A DNA stretch of 64,000 bases, taken from 13-2-20CM-66-19 sp963760225 (GTDB lineage: Bacteria; Pseudomonadota; Gammaproteobacteria; Steroidobacterales; Steroidobacteraceae). Below, piece by piece: positions 26,161 through 38,306 of this stretch. The notes beneath the pieces were generated by a model, which saw only the letters and a program-made list of their open reading frames with translations, did not search any database and was not told where the DNA came from. The position numbers and the translations under genes are program-made. Location of the stretch: positions 682,001-746,000 of the forward strand of contig CAVXCD010000001.1 of assembly GCA_963760225.1 (NCBI GenBank). Direction: 5' to 3'. How positions within the stretch are numbered: the stretch's first letter is position 1; each line of letters starts with the position of its first letter.

Positions 26161-27366
26161 ATGGATTTCGAGGACCAAATCGCAGAGCTCGAACGTGGTG
26201 CGCACGAGGTGCTCACGGGCGCGGACCTGCGCCGCAAGCTCGCGCGCGGCGTGCCGCTGCGCGTCAAGGCGGGCTTCGATCCAACCGCGCCGGACCTGCA
26301 CCTCGGGCACACGGTGCTGCTCAACAAAATGCGTCAGTTCGAACAGCTCGGGCACGAGGTGACCTTTCTCATCGGCGACTTCACGGGCCTCATCGGCGAT
26401 CCGACCGGGCGCAATGCCACCCGACCGCCACTCACAGTCGAAGAGATCCAGGCGAACGCCAATACGTACAAGGCGCAGGTCTTCAAGATTCTCGACGCCG
26501 GGCACACTCGCATCGACTTCAACTCGCGCTGGCTCGGCAAGCTCAGCGCGGCGGAGATCGTCAGGCTCTCGGCCCACTACACCGTGGCGCGCATGCTGGA
26601 GCGCGACGATTTCGCCAAGCGCTACAAAGGCGGGCAGCCGATCTCGATCCATGAGTTCCTCTATCCGCTCGCCCAGGGCTACGACTCGGTCGCGATGCGC
26701 GCGGACGTGGAGCTCGGCGGCACCGACCAGAAGTTCAACCTGCTGGTCGGGCGCACGCTGCAGGAGGCCTATGGCCAGGAGCCGCAGGTGGTGCTGACGA
26801 CGCCGCTGCTGGAGGGCACCGACGGGGTGAACAAGATGTCGAAGTCGCTCGGCAACTACATCGGCATCACCGAAGATCCGGACAGTATGTTCGGCAAGCT
26901 GATGTCGATCTCCGACGAGCTCATGTGGCGCTATTTCGAGCTGCTGTCCTTCCGACCGCTCAGCGCGATCGCCGCGCTGCGGCGCGCAGCGCAGGGCGGT
27001 CGCAACCCGCGCGACATCAAGTTCGAGCTGGCGTGCGAGATCGTCGCGCGCTTCCACGACGCGGCGGCCGCCGAGCGCGCGCAGCGCAATTTTTCCGCGC
27101 GCGTGAGCCACAAGGCGGTGCCCGACGACCTGCCGCTGCGCGTCATCCAGGTGGAAGCGGCCGGGCTGCGCGTCGCGAACCTTTTGAAGGAGGCCGGGCT
27201 CGCGGCGAGCACCTCGGAAGCGAACCGCAAGATCGAGGAGGGCGCGGTGCGCATCGACGGCAACAAGGTCACCGACCGATCGCTCACCTTGAGATCCGGG
27301 GCCGAGCACGTGTTCCAGGTGGGCGCCAAGCGCTTCGCGCGCCTCAAGCTCGAGTCGAAGGGCTAG
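26161..27366 (+). CDS. tyrS: Tyrosyl-tRNA synthetase
   Basis: About 401 residues from the ATG at 26161 (MDFEDQIAELERGAHEVL); an ATG at 26155 is also possible. Class I motifs are DLHLGHTVLLNKMRQF (HIGH equivalent) and KMSKSLGNY. The insertion pattern (LIGDFTGLIGDPTGRN) is that of the TyrZ-like bacterial subtype. A C-terminal S4 RNA-binding domain (STSEANRKIEEGAVRIDGNKV) is complete. It lies upstream of the rRNA operon, a frequent position for tRNA synthetase genes, but has its own transcript as judged from the 200-base gap to the rRNA promoter. Confidence 0.95.
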   Translation: MDFEDQIAELERGAHEVLTGADLRRKLARGVPLRVKAGFDPTAPDLHLGHTVLLNKMRQFEQLGHEVTFLIGDFTGLIGDPTGRNATRPPLTVEEIQANANTYKAQVFKILDAGHTRIDFNSRWLGKLSAAEIVRLSAHYTVARMLERDDFAKRYKGGQPISIHEFLYPLAQGYDSVAMRADVELGGTDQKFNLLVGRTLQEAYGQEPQVVLTTPLLEGTDGVNKMSKSLGNYIGITEDPDSMFGKLMSISDELMWRYFELLSFRPLSAIAALRRAAQGGRNPRDIKFELACEIVARFHDAAAAERAQRNFSARVSHKAVPDDLPLRVIQVEAAGLRVANLLKEAGLAASTSEANRKIEEGAVRIDGNKVTDRSLTLRSGAEHVFQVGAKRFARLKLESKG

Positions 27367-27581
27367 GGTGAGCGGCCCGCTGCGGGTGGGGGGTCGAGCT
27401 TCAGCTCGAGGGCGGCCGGGGGGTCGGCCTGACCCCGTCGGACCCGTCCGGGGGCGGCCCGACCCCTTGGCGCCCCCGGATTCACCCTCATATAACAGGG
27501 CTAGCGAACATTCCTTAAGAGCCTTCCAGACAGGCCGGGGGGTCGCCGGAAAAGCGCGCTTTTGGCCGGCGTGACAATGCG
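27367..27581. other. Gene-free region before the rRNA promoters
   Basis: About 215 bases after tyrS. The first 110 are very GC-rich with several short dyads around GGGGTCGG/CCGACCCC (for example 27410-27475), none followed by a T-run, so no clear intrinsic terminator for tyrS. The rest contains nothing I can identify. Confidence 0.5.
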
Positions 27582-27609
27582 TTGACAAGCCTCTAATCGG
27601 GGCTATACT
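27582..27609 (+). promoter_or_regulatory. rRNA operon promoter P1
   Basis: A perfect sigma-70 -35 box TTGACA (27582-27587) and TATACT (27604-27609) with a 16-base spacer. The discriminator is GC-rich (GCGCGCCCCC), as expected for promoters that are switched off by ppGpp. It lies about 270 bases before 16S. Confidence 0.8.
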
Positions 27610-27675
27610 GCGCGCCCCCTGCAGCCTAAGGCCGCGCAAGCGGCCTGGGTCGGTGGGTTGTGGGCCTTTACTTAT

Positions 27676-27703
27676 TTGATGGGGTATAGCCGACGGCTAT
27701 ACT
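27676..27703 (+). promoter_or_regulatory. rRNA operon promoter P2 (tandem)
   Basis: A second promoter-like site: TTGATG, 16 bases, TATACT. The -10 context GGCTATACTGC is identical to that of P1, suggesting a duplicated promoter. The -35 box is weaker than in P1. Confidence 0.6.
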
Positions 27704-27738
27704 GCCGGCCCTTTTCCCGCAGCCACAGCGCTCGCGGG

Positions 27739-27750
27739 TGCTCTTTAAAA
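27739..27750 (+). promoter_or_regulatory. boxA antitermination site in the 16S leader
   Basis: TGCTCTTTAAAA matches the rrn boxA consensus TGCTCTTTAACA at 11 of 12 positions. It recruits NusB/S10 so that RNA polymerase reads through the untranslated rRNA operon. Confidence 0.85.
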
Positions 27751-27798
27751 GTTTGGCAGGTAATTTGTGTGGGGACTCGCGTCGATGAGCCTTTGGCG
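27751..27798 (+). other. Left arm of the pre-16S processing stem
   Basis: This arm pairs with 29429-29479, downstream of 16S, in several blocks allowing G-U pairs: GGTAATTTGTG with CACAAGTTACC, ACTCGCG with CGCGAGT, and TTTGGCG with CGCCAAA. Such a stem is the RNase III substrate that releases pre-16S RNA. Confidence 0.75.
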
Positions 27799-27880
27799 AA
27801 ATTGACCGAGTGACCAAAATGTCCAGCAGTAGGTTGGAGCCATTTTGGATCCACTCTTGTTTGATGATTGTCGAAATCTT

Positions 27881-29418
<1,538 letters not shown>

Positions 29419-29595
29419 CAAGAGACCACGCCAAAATCGAGGCGGCGCGAGTTCCCAGCACAAGTTACCTGCTCAACACATTAGGGCGGCGGCCCGTGGG
29501 CGCATCTGATCTAAAGCCGGTACCGGCGTGAAGCGGGCCGGCGCGACATCGTACCGATGCATGTCGGTGCGCTGGCGCTGCGGGGCTGCAGAGTC

Positions 29596-29672
<77 letters not shown>

Positions 29673-29683
29673 GACTTCAGGGC

Positions 29684-29759
29684 GGGGCCATAGCTCAGCT
29701 GGGAGAGCGTCTGGTTTGCAACCAGAAGGTCGCCGGTTCGATCCCGGCTGGCTCCACCA
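29684..29759 (+). tRNA. alaT: tRNA-Ala (TGC)
   Basis: A 76-base cloverleaf with acceptor GGGGCCA/TGGCTCC, anticodon stem TCTGG/CCAGA, loop TTTGCAA (anticodon TGC) and T stem GCCGG/CCGGC; CCA is encoded. It is 11 bases after tRNA-Ile in the rRNA spacer. Confidence 0.97.
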
Positions 29760-29925
29760 GTCTGTGCCCCTGCCGCCCACGCGAGACCCGCGTGATGATG
29801 CGAGCTCATGCGAAAACAGTAGTGGCCATCGCCCGCACGGGCGTGGTCGCAACGGTTCCAACATGTGCTGGCGTGATCGCGCGATTCGTCGTGTGATCAG
29901 CGGCGATGCCGACAAGCGCATCGTC

Positions 29926-29937
29926 TGCTCTTTAACA
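29926..29937 (+). promoter_or_regulatory. boxA antitermination site before 23S
   Basis: TGCTCTTTAACA, an exact match to the rrn boxA consensus, 124 bases before 23S. It renews antitermination in the spacer. Confidence 0.9.
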
Positions 29938-30010
29938 ATCCGGAAAGTTTTTGTTTTGACGCTAAGTTTTCAAGCGAAAGTGTTTCTTTGACTCAAGCTT
30001 GAAAATGTCG

Positions 30011-30060
30011 CGTTCGCAATGTGAATCAGCTCCATATCCCCAGACTCCTTGGGGTTATAT
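30011..30060 (+). other. Left arm of the pre-23S processing stem
   Basis: The end GGTTATAT pairs with ATATAACC at 34311, directly beyond the 23S 3' end, and CAGAC/GTCTG extends it. An outer block GCGTTCGC...GCTCCAT pairs with ATGGAGCG...GTGAACGC near 34352-34376. This is the expected RNase III processing stem. Confidence 0.75.
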
Positions 30061-31098
30061 GGTCAAGCGAGTAAGCGCATATGGCGGATGCCTTGGCGGT
30101 AGAAGGCGATGAAGGACGTGGTAGCCTGCGATAAGTGTCGGCGAGCTGGCAAACAAGCTTTGACCCGGCAATTTCCGAATGGGGAAACCCACCTCGCAAG
30201 AGGTACCGTGCACTGAATTCATAGGTGTACGGAGCGAACCCGGCGAATTGAAACATCTCAGTAGCCGGAGGAAAAGAAATCAACCGAGATTCCCTTAGTA
30301 GTGGCGAGCGAACGGGGACCAGCCCAGTCGTGGTAATCGGGTGAGTGCTAGTGGAACAGTCTGGAAAGTCTGGCCAAAGAAGGTGATAGCCCTGTATACG
30401 AAAGCACAATCCCGTGAGCGACGAAGAGTAGGACGAGACACGTGAAATCTTGTCTGAACATCGGGGGACCATCCTCGAAGGCTAAATACTCTCTACCGAC
30501 CGATAGTGAACCAGTACCGTGAGGGAAAGGCGAAAAGAACCCCGGAGAGGGGAGTGAAATAGAACCTGAAACCGTATGCGTACAAGCAGTCGGAGCCTCC
30601 GCAAGGGGGTGACGGCGTACCTTTTGTATAATGGGTCAGCGAGTTATTTTCAGTGGCGAGGCTAACCGCATAGGGGAGCCGTAGGGAAACCGAGTCTTAA
30701 ACGGGCGTCACAGTCGCTGGGAATAGACCCGAAGCCAGTCGATCTATCCATGACCAGGATGAAGACCAGGTAACACTGGTTGGAGGTCCGAACGAACCAC
30801 TGTTGCAATAGTGCGTCGATGAGTTGTGGATAGGAGTGAAAGGCTAATCAAGGCTGGCGATAGCTGGTTCTCCCCGAAAGCTATTTAGGTAGTGCCTCGA
30901 GTGAACACTCAGGGGGGTAGAGCACTGTTTGGAGAAGGGGGCCATCACGGCCTACCAACTCCATGCAAACTCCGAATACCCTGAAGTGATACTCGGGAGA
31001 CACACGGCGGGTGCTAACGTCCGTCGTGAAAAGGGCAACAACCCAGACCATCAGCTAAGGTCCCTAAGTTTCGGCTAAGTGGTAAACGATGTGAGAAG

Positions 31099-31166
<68 letters not shown>

Positions 31167-31832
31167 TAGTCGGCTCGCGCGGAAGATTTAACGGGGCTAA
31201 GCCGAATACCGAAGCTATGGGTGTGAGTGACCTTCGGGTCGTTCACGCGGTAGGGGAGCGTTCTCTAAGCCTGCGAAGGTGTGCTGCGAGGCATGCTGGA
31301 GGTATGAGAAGTGCGAATGCTGACATGAGTAACGTTAAAGCGGGTGAAAAACCCGCTCGCCGAAAACCCAAGGTTTCCTGAGCTACGTTAATCGGCTGAG
31401 GGTGAGTCGGTTCCTAAGGCGAGACCGAAAGGTGTAGTCGATGGAAAGCAGGTTAACATTCCTGCACCGATTCCAACTGCGATGGGGTGACGGAGAAGGC
31501 TAGATCAGCGGCAGCAGTGCCGTTCAAGGCCGTAGGTGGATCTTCCTGGAAAATCCGGAGGGTCATTCAACACCGAGAACTGAGTACGAGGAGACTTCGG
31601 TCTCCGAAGTGATCGACGCCACGCTTCCGGGAAAAGCCTCTAAGCTTCAGGTTGGAATTGACCGTACCGTAAACCGACACTGGTGGGTGAGGAGATAATC
31701 TCCTAAGGCGCTTGAGAGAACTCGGGTTAAGGAACTCTGCAAGTTGATACCGTAACTTCGGGAGAAGGTATGCCTCCTGTTGTGAGTGGATTTACTCCAC
31801 AAGCAATGAGAGGTCACAGGTAATCGGGGGCT

Positions 31833-31863
<31 letters not shown>

Positions 31864-31949
31864 TAACACGTAAGTGGATGTATAGGGTCTGACGCCTGCC
31901 CGGTGCCGGAAGGTTAATTGATGGGGTCAGCCGCAAGGCGAAGCTCCTG

Positions 31950-33029
<1,080 letters not shown>

Positions 33030-33465
33030 AAGTTCCGACCTGCACGAATGGCGTAACGCTGGCCCCACTGTCTCGACCCGAGACTCAGTGAAGTTGAAAT
33101 CGCTGTGAAGATGCGGCGTAGCTGCGGAAAGACGGAAAGACCCCGTGAACCTTTACTACAGCTTTACACTGAACTTTGACCTTGTCTGTGTAGGATAGGT
33201 GGGAGCCTTTGAAGCAGGGGCGCTAGCTCTTGTGGAGGCAACGTTGAAATACCACCCTGATAATGTCGGAGTTCTAACCTTGGTCCGTTATCCGGACCGG
33301 GGACACTGTATGGTGGGTAGTTTGACTGGGGCGGTCTCCTCCTAAAGAGTAACGGAGGAGTGCAAAGGTACCCTCAGCGCGGTCGGTCATCGCGCATTAG
33401 AGTGCAATGGCATAAGGGTGCTTGACTGCGAGACTGACAAGTCGAGCAGGTGCGAAAGCAGGTCA

Positions 33466-33539
<74 letters not shown>

Positions 33540-33565
33540 TCCTCCCAAGAGTCCACATCGACGGA

Positions 33566-33608
<43 letters not shown>

Positions 33609-33612
33609 TAGC

Positions 33613-33666
<54 letters not shown>

Positions 33667-33672
33667 AAACGT

Positions 33673-33999
33673 AGACAACACTGCGTTGCCAGGAAGTAAT
33701 TCCTGGAAAAATTTACTGGCTCATATCGGTGAAACCCTCCTGAAGTTGCAAACTGACTTCAAAGGGCAATACCGAGGGAAGGCTGGTTACGATGTCCTCT
33801 ACAACCCTTGCGGTTGATTGGTTGTAGGGACGCGATCGGACGATTGGTCGTCAGATCAAGTCGGCGCCATGCCCCTGTAGAGACTGATCCATTATGGAGA
33901 GAGTCGCTGGGACCAACAGCGGCTAAGACGCCAGTCCCCTCTTAAGCAAGTGGAGGGTGAAGGTATAGTCCATGCCACTAGAAATAGTGGAATTACATG
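33673..33999 (+). mobile_element. Group I intron at 23S position 2593 (no ORF)
   Basis: A 327-base insertion between U2593 and C2594. P1 forms between exon AACGT and guide GCGTT (33683-33687) with a U-G wobble and a 10-base loop, as in the 1951 intron. Core parts TGGCTCATATCGGTGAAACCC and GGGCAATACCGAGGGA (shown in part), the TATAGTCCATGCCAC segment and the end TTACATG are shared with the 1951 intron, so the two are related. It ends in G. This is the site of the Chlamydomonas reinhardtii chloroplast intron that encodes I-CreI. No endonuclease remains here. Confidence 0.92.
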
Positions 34000-34049
34000 C
34001 GTGAGACAGTTTGGTCCCTATCTTCCGTAGCCGTTGGAGATTTGAGGGT

Positions 34050-34084
<35 letters not shown>

Positions 34085-34140
34085 CACCTCTGGTGTTCCG
34101 GTTGTCACGCCAGTGGCACTGCCGGGTAGCTATGTGCGGA

Positions 34141-34176
<36 letters not shown>

Positions 34177-34220
34177 CCCCCAAGATTAGATCTCCCTGGG
34201 AGCTCGACTCCCCTGAAGGG

Positions 34221-34255
<35 letters not shown>

Positions 34256-34459
34256 TACGGCCAGTAATGGCTTCAGCTAACCAGTACTAATTGCCCGTGA
34301 GGCTTGACCATATAACCTCAAGTGGTCTGACCACGAGAGGACTTGATGCCGATGGAGCGATCCATCGTGAACGCGACAGGCGTCGAAACAGAAACTTCAC
34401 CGGATTGGAGGCGTGTGAAGCCGGACCACGAGGTCCGGCTTCATAAACCTCGAACAGTT

Positions 34460-34578
34460 TGCCTGGCGGCCATAGCGAGTGGGAACCACCCGACCCCATT
34501 CCGAACTCGGAAGTGAAAACGCTCTGCGCCGATGGTAGTGTGCCTCTCAGGCATGCCAGAGTAGGTCACCGCCAGGCT
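34460..34578 (+). rRNA. rrf: 5S ribosomal RNA
   Basis: About 118 bases, beginning TGCCTGGCGGCCATAGCG and ending CGCCAGGC, which pair as helix I. The loop segment CCCGACCCCATTCCGAACTC is highly conserved. Ends are accurate to one or two bases. Confidence 0.95.
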
Positions 34579-34587
34579 TCAAAACGA

Positions 34588-34624
34588 AACCCCCTGGGGT
34601 CGCACGACCCCAGGGGTTTTTTAT
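34588..34624 (+). terminator. Intrinsic terminator of the rRNA operon
   Basis: A strong hairpin, AACCCC(C)TGGGGTCG, loop CAC, GACCCCAGGGGTT, followed by a run of T. It lies 10 bases after 5S and closes the operon. Confidence 0.92.
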
Positions 34625-34660
34625 TGCGCCTGCGAACTACCGCTCGCCGGGCGCGCGCGC

Positions 34661-35038
34661 TCACAGCTCGCGATAGATGCTGTCGGAGGTGATCGTGCGC
34701 ATCTTCTCGAGGCTCGCCAGCCAGCTCGAGAATTCCTTGTCGGCGTCCTGCTTCACCTGCGCCTCGGCCATCGCCTGGAAACTCGGATACTCGATGGTCA
34801 CCACCAGCTCGCCGGTGTCCGTGCCGGCATAGGTGGCGCGATACGCGTGGATCTGCACCGCCACGCCGAGCCGCTTGGACATCGTCCGTGCCTTGTCGAG
34901 CTCGCGCAGGTAGTTCGTGACGTTGTCGGTCTTGACGACGATCACGCGCAGGCAGGCGCCGCTCGCCGCCGTGGCGGTGCCCGCCGTCGCCAGCGCGAGC
35001 AGGGCGGCGGCGAGGATCGAGGTGATGATCTTGGACAT
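34661..35038 (-). CDS. Small secreted protein of unknown function
   Basis: 125 residues with a clear signal peptide (MSKIITSILAAALLALATAG, cleavage near TATAA-S) and a strong GGGAGG ribosome site. The mature part (GACLRVIVVKTDNVTNYLREL, GELVVTIEYPSFQAMAEAQ) looks like a dimeric alpha-beta barrel or NIPSNAP-like fold, but I cannot confirm the family. It is convergent with the rRNA operon and transcribed toward its terminator. Confidence 0.7.
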   Translation of the reverse strand: MSKIITSILAAALLALATAGTATAASGACLRVIVVKTDNVTNYLRELDKARTMSKRLGVAVQIHAYRATYAGTDTGELVVTIEYPSFQAMAEAQVKQDADKEFSSWLASLEKMRTITSDSIYREL

Positions 35039-35307
35039 GGTCTATTGCCTCCCCCTGAAAAGCCTTGGAACAAAAGCCTCTGAACCTCGAGGCCGCCGGA
35101 TCTAAAACCAATTCGCCGCATGTCGCAACCTTGCGTCATCCTGCGGCGCAGCACTGCGTGCGGCGGCCCTGTGCGAGCGCGGTTTCGTTCTGGTTACAGG
35201 CGCATGAAAACGCTGTCACGCTGCCGAGCTTGCGCTCCCGGGCCTGCGGGCCGAGACTACCAGCGTACGGTCGGAGGATCGCTGAAGAAAAACCCTGGGG
35301 AAGGGGC
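35039..35307. other. Intergenic region between divergent unknown genes
   Basis: About 270 bases. It should hold both promoters, but I see no convincing -35/-10 pair or hairpin. An open frame runs through it into the next gene, without coding features. Confidence 0.4.
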
Positions 35308-36003
35308 ATGCTGCTCCATGCGTATAAACACGCGCGGTTCATGGAAGAGTCCGAGTCGCGTGTGGAGATGTCCGCTTATCTGCACTCGCCGGTTGACGAC
35401 GTCGTAAGCCGCATGCGCGAGCGGCCCGACGCTTACCGCCGCTGGGAGATCGAGCACGATCGCCTGATGCACGGCGTCTCGGATCAGCCGCACTTCGACA
35501 GCCAGGTGAGCGCGCTGCGCTCGACCGCCTTCACTCTGGTGCACCGCCGCGCGCTCTTCGAGTACGTGCGCCACCGTCAGGTGACCGGAGCAAAACGTCA
35601 CCGGCTGCTCGCGCTTTTCTACGGCTGCCGCGATTACACCAACGCCGTGCTCGCCGAGCACGGCAACTACGCGCGCTGCAGCTCGAGCTACGTGTGCACC
35701 CAATATCTGGGCGAAGCGCTCATGCACGACGCGGCCTTCAGCGAGCCGCTGCAGCTATACGAGCAGTGGTATGGCGAGTACTTCCGCGTCTACTGCGATG
35801 CGGAACTGGTTGAGACAGAAGTGGAGCAGCGCGAGCAGGAGCCCGCCGCGGCGCTGCGTCCGCTGCTCAAGCACCGCCTGAGCGAGGCGCGGGCGGCGAT
35901 TCTCGCGCTGCCGCCGTTGCTCGAGGAGGATTGGCGCGAAGTGAAAATCCGCAAACCCAACGGCGACACCCAGCGCATGCGCGCGCTGTTTGGCAGCCAC
36001 TAG
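35308..36003 (+). CDS. Uncharacterised helical protein
   Basis: 231 residues from the ATG at 35308, which has GAAGGGG just upstream; the open frame extends earlier but has no start context. No signal peptide or membrane segment. It is rich in Tyr, Arg and Glu and predicted helical (DDVVSRMRERPDAYRRWEIEHDRLM is written here only in part: VVSRMRERPDAYRRW). Three cysteines occur in the central segment (YGCRDYTN, ARCSSSYVCTQYLG). I do not recognise the family. It converges with the gamma-glutamyltransferase gene. Confidence 0.7.
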   Translation: MLLHAYKHARFMEESESRVEMSAYLHSPVDDVVSRMRERPDAYRRWEIEHDRLMHGVSDQPHFDSQVSALRSTAFTLVHRRALFEYVRHRQVTGAKRHRLLALFYGCRDYTNAVLAEHGNYARCSSSYVCTQYLGEALMHDAAFSEPLQLYEQWYGEYFRVYCDAELVETEVEQREQEPAAALRPLLKHRLSEARAAILALPPLLEEDWREVKIRKPNGDTQRMRALFGSH

Positions 36004-36019
36004 GCGGTTCGCGGCAGCT

Positions 36020-37909
36020 TCACCAGCCGATGCCGTAATCCTGGCCGTAATTGCTCGAGCCGCCCCAGAGCGTGCCGTGGGCGCGATCGATGAAAATTGC
36101 ATTCAACGGGCCCGAGGTACGCTCCTCGAACTCGAGCTGGTAACCCATCCGCGTGAGCTCGTCGCGCACCCAGGGCGGTGTGATTGTGCTGAGCGTGAGG
36201 CGCCCGGGGAAGGACTGGTGGTCGGCGAAGGAGTCGCGCATCTGATAGCTCGTGATGTTGGCGGCCTCGGTCGCTTGTTGCACCGTCATGCCGAACTCGA
36301 CCACGTTGAGGAAGAACTGCAGCAGGTTCTGATCCTGGGTATCTCCGCCCTGCACCGAGAAGACCAGGTACGGCTTGCCGTCCTTAAGCGCCAGCGAGGG
36401 GGTCAAGGTTGCGCGCGGACGCTTGCCGGGCTCGAGCACGTTGTAGGGATTCTCGCGCGGATCGAGCACGAAGCTCTGCATGCGCTGACTGAGACCGATG
36501 CCGGTATCGCCCGCGATGACCGCCGGCGTCCAGCCACCGCTTGGCGTCACCGACACCGCCCAGCCTTTCTCGTCTGCAGTCTCGACGCTCGTGGTCCCTA
36601 AACGGAAGGTGCGGTCGAACTCGGCCATCGTGATCGGCGGCTGCTGCGCCACGTGGCTGTGCCAGGCTTCGAGATACTTGAGATAAGGGTTCTGGCCGCC
36701 CTGATACGGGTATGGGTCGCCGGGCCGGATGTCCGGGTCGTTCTTGTCCGGCTGGATGAGCTTGGCGCGCTCGCGCGCGTACTCCTTGGACAGCAGCCCG
36801 GCAATCGGCGGCGCCGGCGAGTAGCTCGGGTCGCCGTAATAGAAGTCGCGATCGGCGTAGGCGAGGTTCATCGCCTGATAGAGCGTATGGATGTAGCGGG
36901 CGCTGTTGTAGCCCATGGGCTTCAGGTCGAAGTTCTCGAGGATGTTCAGCGCCTGCAGCATCACCGGACCCTGTACCCAGGTCGTGAGCTTGTAGACCTC
37001 GATCCCCTTGTAGCTGATGTGCACCGGCTCTTCGATCTTCACCTTCCAGTTAGCGAGATCCTCCAGCGTGAACAGACCGCCCTGCTCACGTACCGAGTGC
37101 ACGAGGTCGTGCGCAATGTCTCCCTTGTAAAAGCGGTCGTAGGCGGCGTAGATCGCAGCTTTCCGGTCCAGGCCGGATTTCAACGCCTTGCGCTCGGCCT
37201 CCACCAGCTTGCGCAGCGTGCGAGCCAGGTCCGGCTGGCGGAAGATCTCGCCCGGCTCAGGTGCCTCGTGCGCCGCACCGAGGTGCGGCAGCATCACTCG
37301 CTTCGAGTCCGGCCACTGCTTGAGGAGATCCTTGTAGTGCTCGATGGTGTTGGCGAGCGCCGCATCGATCGGAAAGCCGTCCGCCATCTCGATCGCAGGC
37401 TCGAGCACTTGCGCCAGGCTCATCGTCCCGTACTCGGCGAGCATGGTCATGAGTCCACCGGGAGTGCCCGGCGTGACGGCGGCGAGCGGTCCGTATTCGG
37501 GCGGATAGCGCATGCCGAGCTTGTGGAAGTACTCTGGGGTCGCACCCGTCGGCGCGACCCCGAGACCGTTGATGCCGATCACCTTGCCGGTGTTGGGGTT
37601 GTAGATCAGCGCCTGCGTCTCCCCGCCCCAGGAAAGCGTAGTCCACGCCGTCGAGGTCGCGGCAATCATGGCGCAGGCGGCGTCCACCGCATTGCCGCCG
37701 CGCTCGAAGACCTTCGCCCCCGCACTCGCTGCGATCGGCTTGCCGGTAATTGCCATCCAGTGCAGGCCGTAGAGCGGGGGCTTCTGGGTGCGGCCCAGGG
37801 CTTGCGGTCCGCCGAAGATCACGCTGGCACTGACCATGGCGGCCACTGCCGTGCGCGTCAATCCCGTAATGCCGCCACCGGGGTTCTTCGGGGTGTTGTC
37901 CGCTGCCAT
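36020..37909 (-). CDS. Gamma-glutamyltransferase family protein
   Basis: 629 residues from the ATG at 37909; an N-terminal hydrophobic stretch (TAVAAMVSASVIFGG) may be a signal or anchor. Ntn-hydrolase hallmarks are ASAGAKVFERGGNAVDAACAM, AVTPGTPGGLMTML, and the C-terminal half (NVVEFGMTVQQATEAANITS). Such enzymes cleave themselves before a Thr that becomes the nucleophile. The usual TTHYSVVD around that Thr is here TTSVETAD, keeping Thr-Thr and the Asp but losing His and Ser, so activity may be altered toward another gamma-glutamyl or amide substrate. Probably periplasmic. Confidence 0.88.
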   Translation of the reverse strand: MAADNTPKNPGGGITGLTRTAVAAMVSASVIFGGPQALGRTQKPPLYGLHWMAITGKPIAASAGAKVFERGGNAVDAACAMIAATSTAWTTLSWGGETQALIYNPNTGKVIGINGLGVAPTGATPEYFHKLGMRYPPEYGPLAAVTPGTPGGLMTMLAEYGTMSLAQVLEPAIEMADGFPIDAALANTIEHYKDLLKQWPDSKRVMLPHLGAAHEAPEPGEIFRQPDLARTLRKLVEAERKALKSGLDRKAAIYAAYDRFYKGDIAHDLVHSVREQGGLFTLEDLANWKVKIEEPVHISYKGIEVYKLTTWVQGPVMLQALNILENFDLKPMGYNSARYIHTLYQAMNLAYADRDFYYGDPSYSPAPPIAGLLSKEYARERAKLIQPDKNDPDIRPGDPYPYQGGQNPYLKYLEAWHSHVAQQPPITMAEFDRTFRLGTTSVETADEKGWAVSVTPSGGWTPAVIAGDTGIGLSQRMQSFVLDPRENPYNVLEPGKRPRATLTPSLALKDGKPYLVFSVQGGDTQDQNLLQFFLNVVEFGMTVQQATEAANITSYQMRDSFADHQSFPGRLTLSTITPPWVRDELTRMGYQLEFEERTSGPLNAIFIDRAHGTLWGGSSNYGQDYGIGW

Positions 37910-38306
37910 GTGCGCCTCGTGACTCGTGAGGAGCGAGGAGCATATGGCAGACCGCGCCACGGCGCACGCGGCACATGCCCGCGCCGATTCCGACTGGAGC
38001 GCTTTGGTCCGATCCGTGCGTCGATCAGCGCAGCGGCGAGCGCTCGACCGACCCAGGCCCCGTGCTGCGCCGGTTCCGCTTCGACGCAACGCTGCCCGGC
38101 ATCATGTTCGGGGAGAACGCCGTCATCGCGGCGGGCGTCGGCGCGCAGCTCGGGTGCGGCATGAGGTCGCGTGGCGTGCGACCCGGGCGTCAGCGATTTC
38201 CTGATGGCGTGTTAAGTCATGCGGCGCGGACCTCAAACTGTGCGCAGCGCACGACACGCTGCCAGCCCCTTCCGACACACTGCAGAAGATTGACGCGGGG
38301 CAAAGT

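Larger units (their letters stand above)
29760..30060 (+). other. tRNA-Ala to 23S spacer
   Basis: About 300 bases without a gene. It contains a perfect boxA at 29926 and, near its end, the left arm of the pre-23S processing stem. Nothing else was recognised. Confidence 0.7.

Noticed and set aside
27367..27480. Terminator after tyrS
   Set aside because: There are GC-rich dyads but no following T-run.
35065..35307. N-terminal extension of the uncharacterised gene at 35308
   Set aside because: No ribosome site, Pro/Arg-rich non-protein-like composition, and a good site precedes the ATG at 35308.
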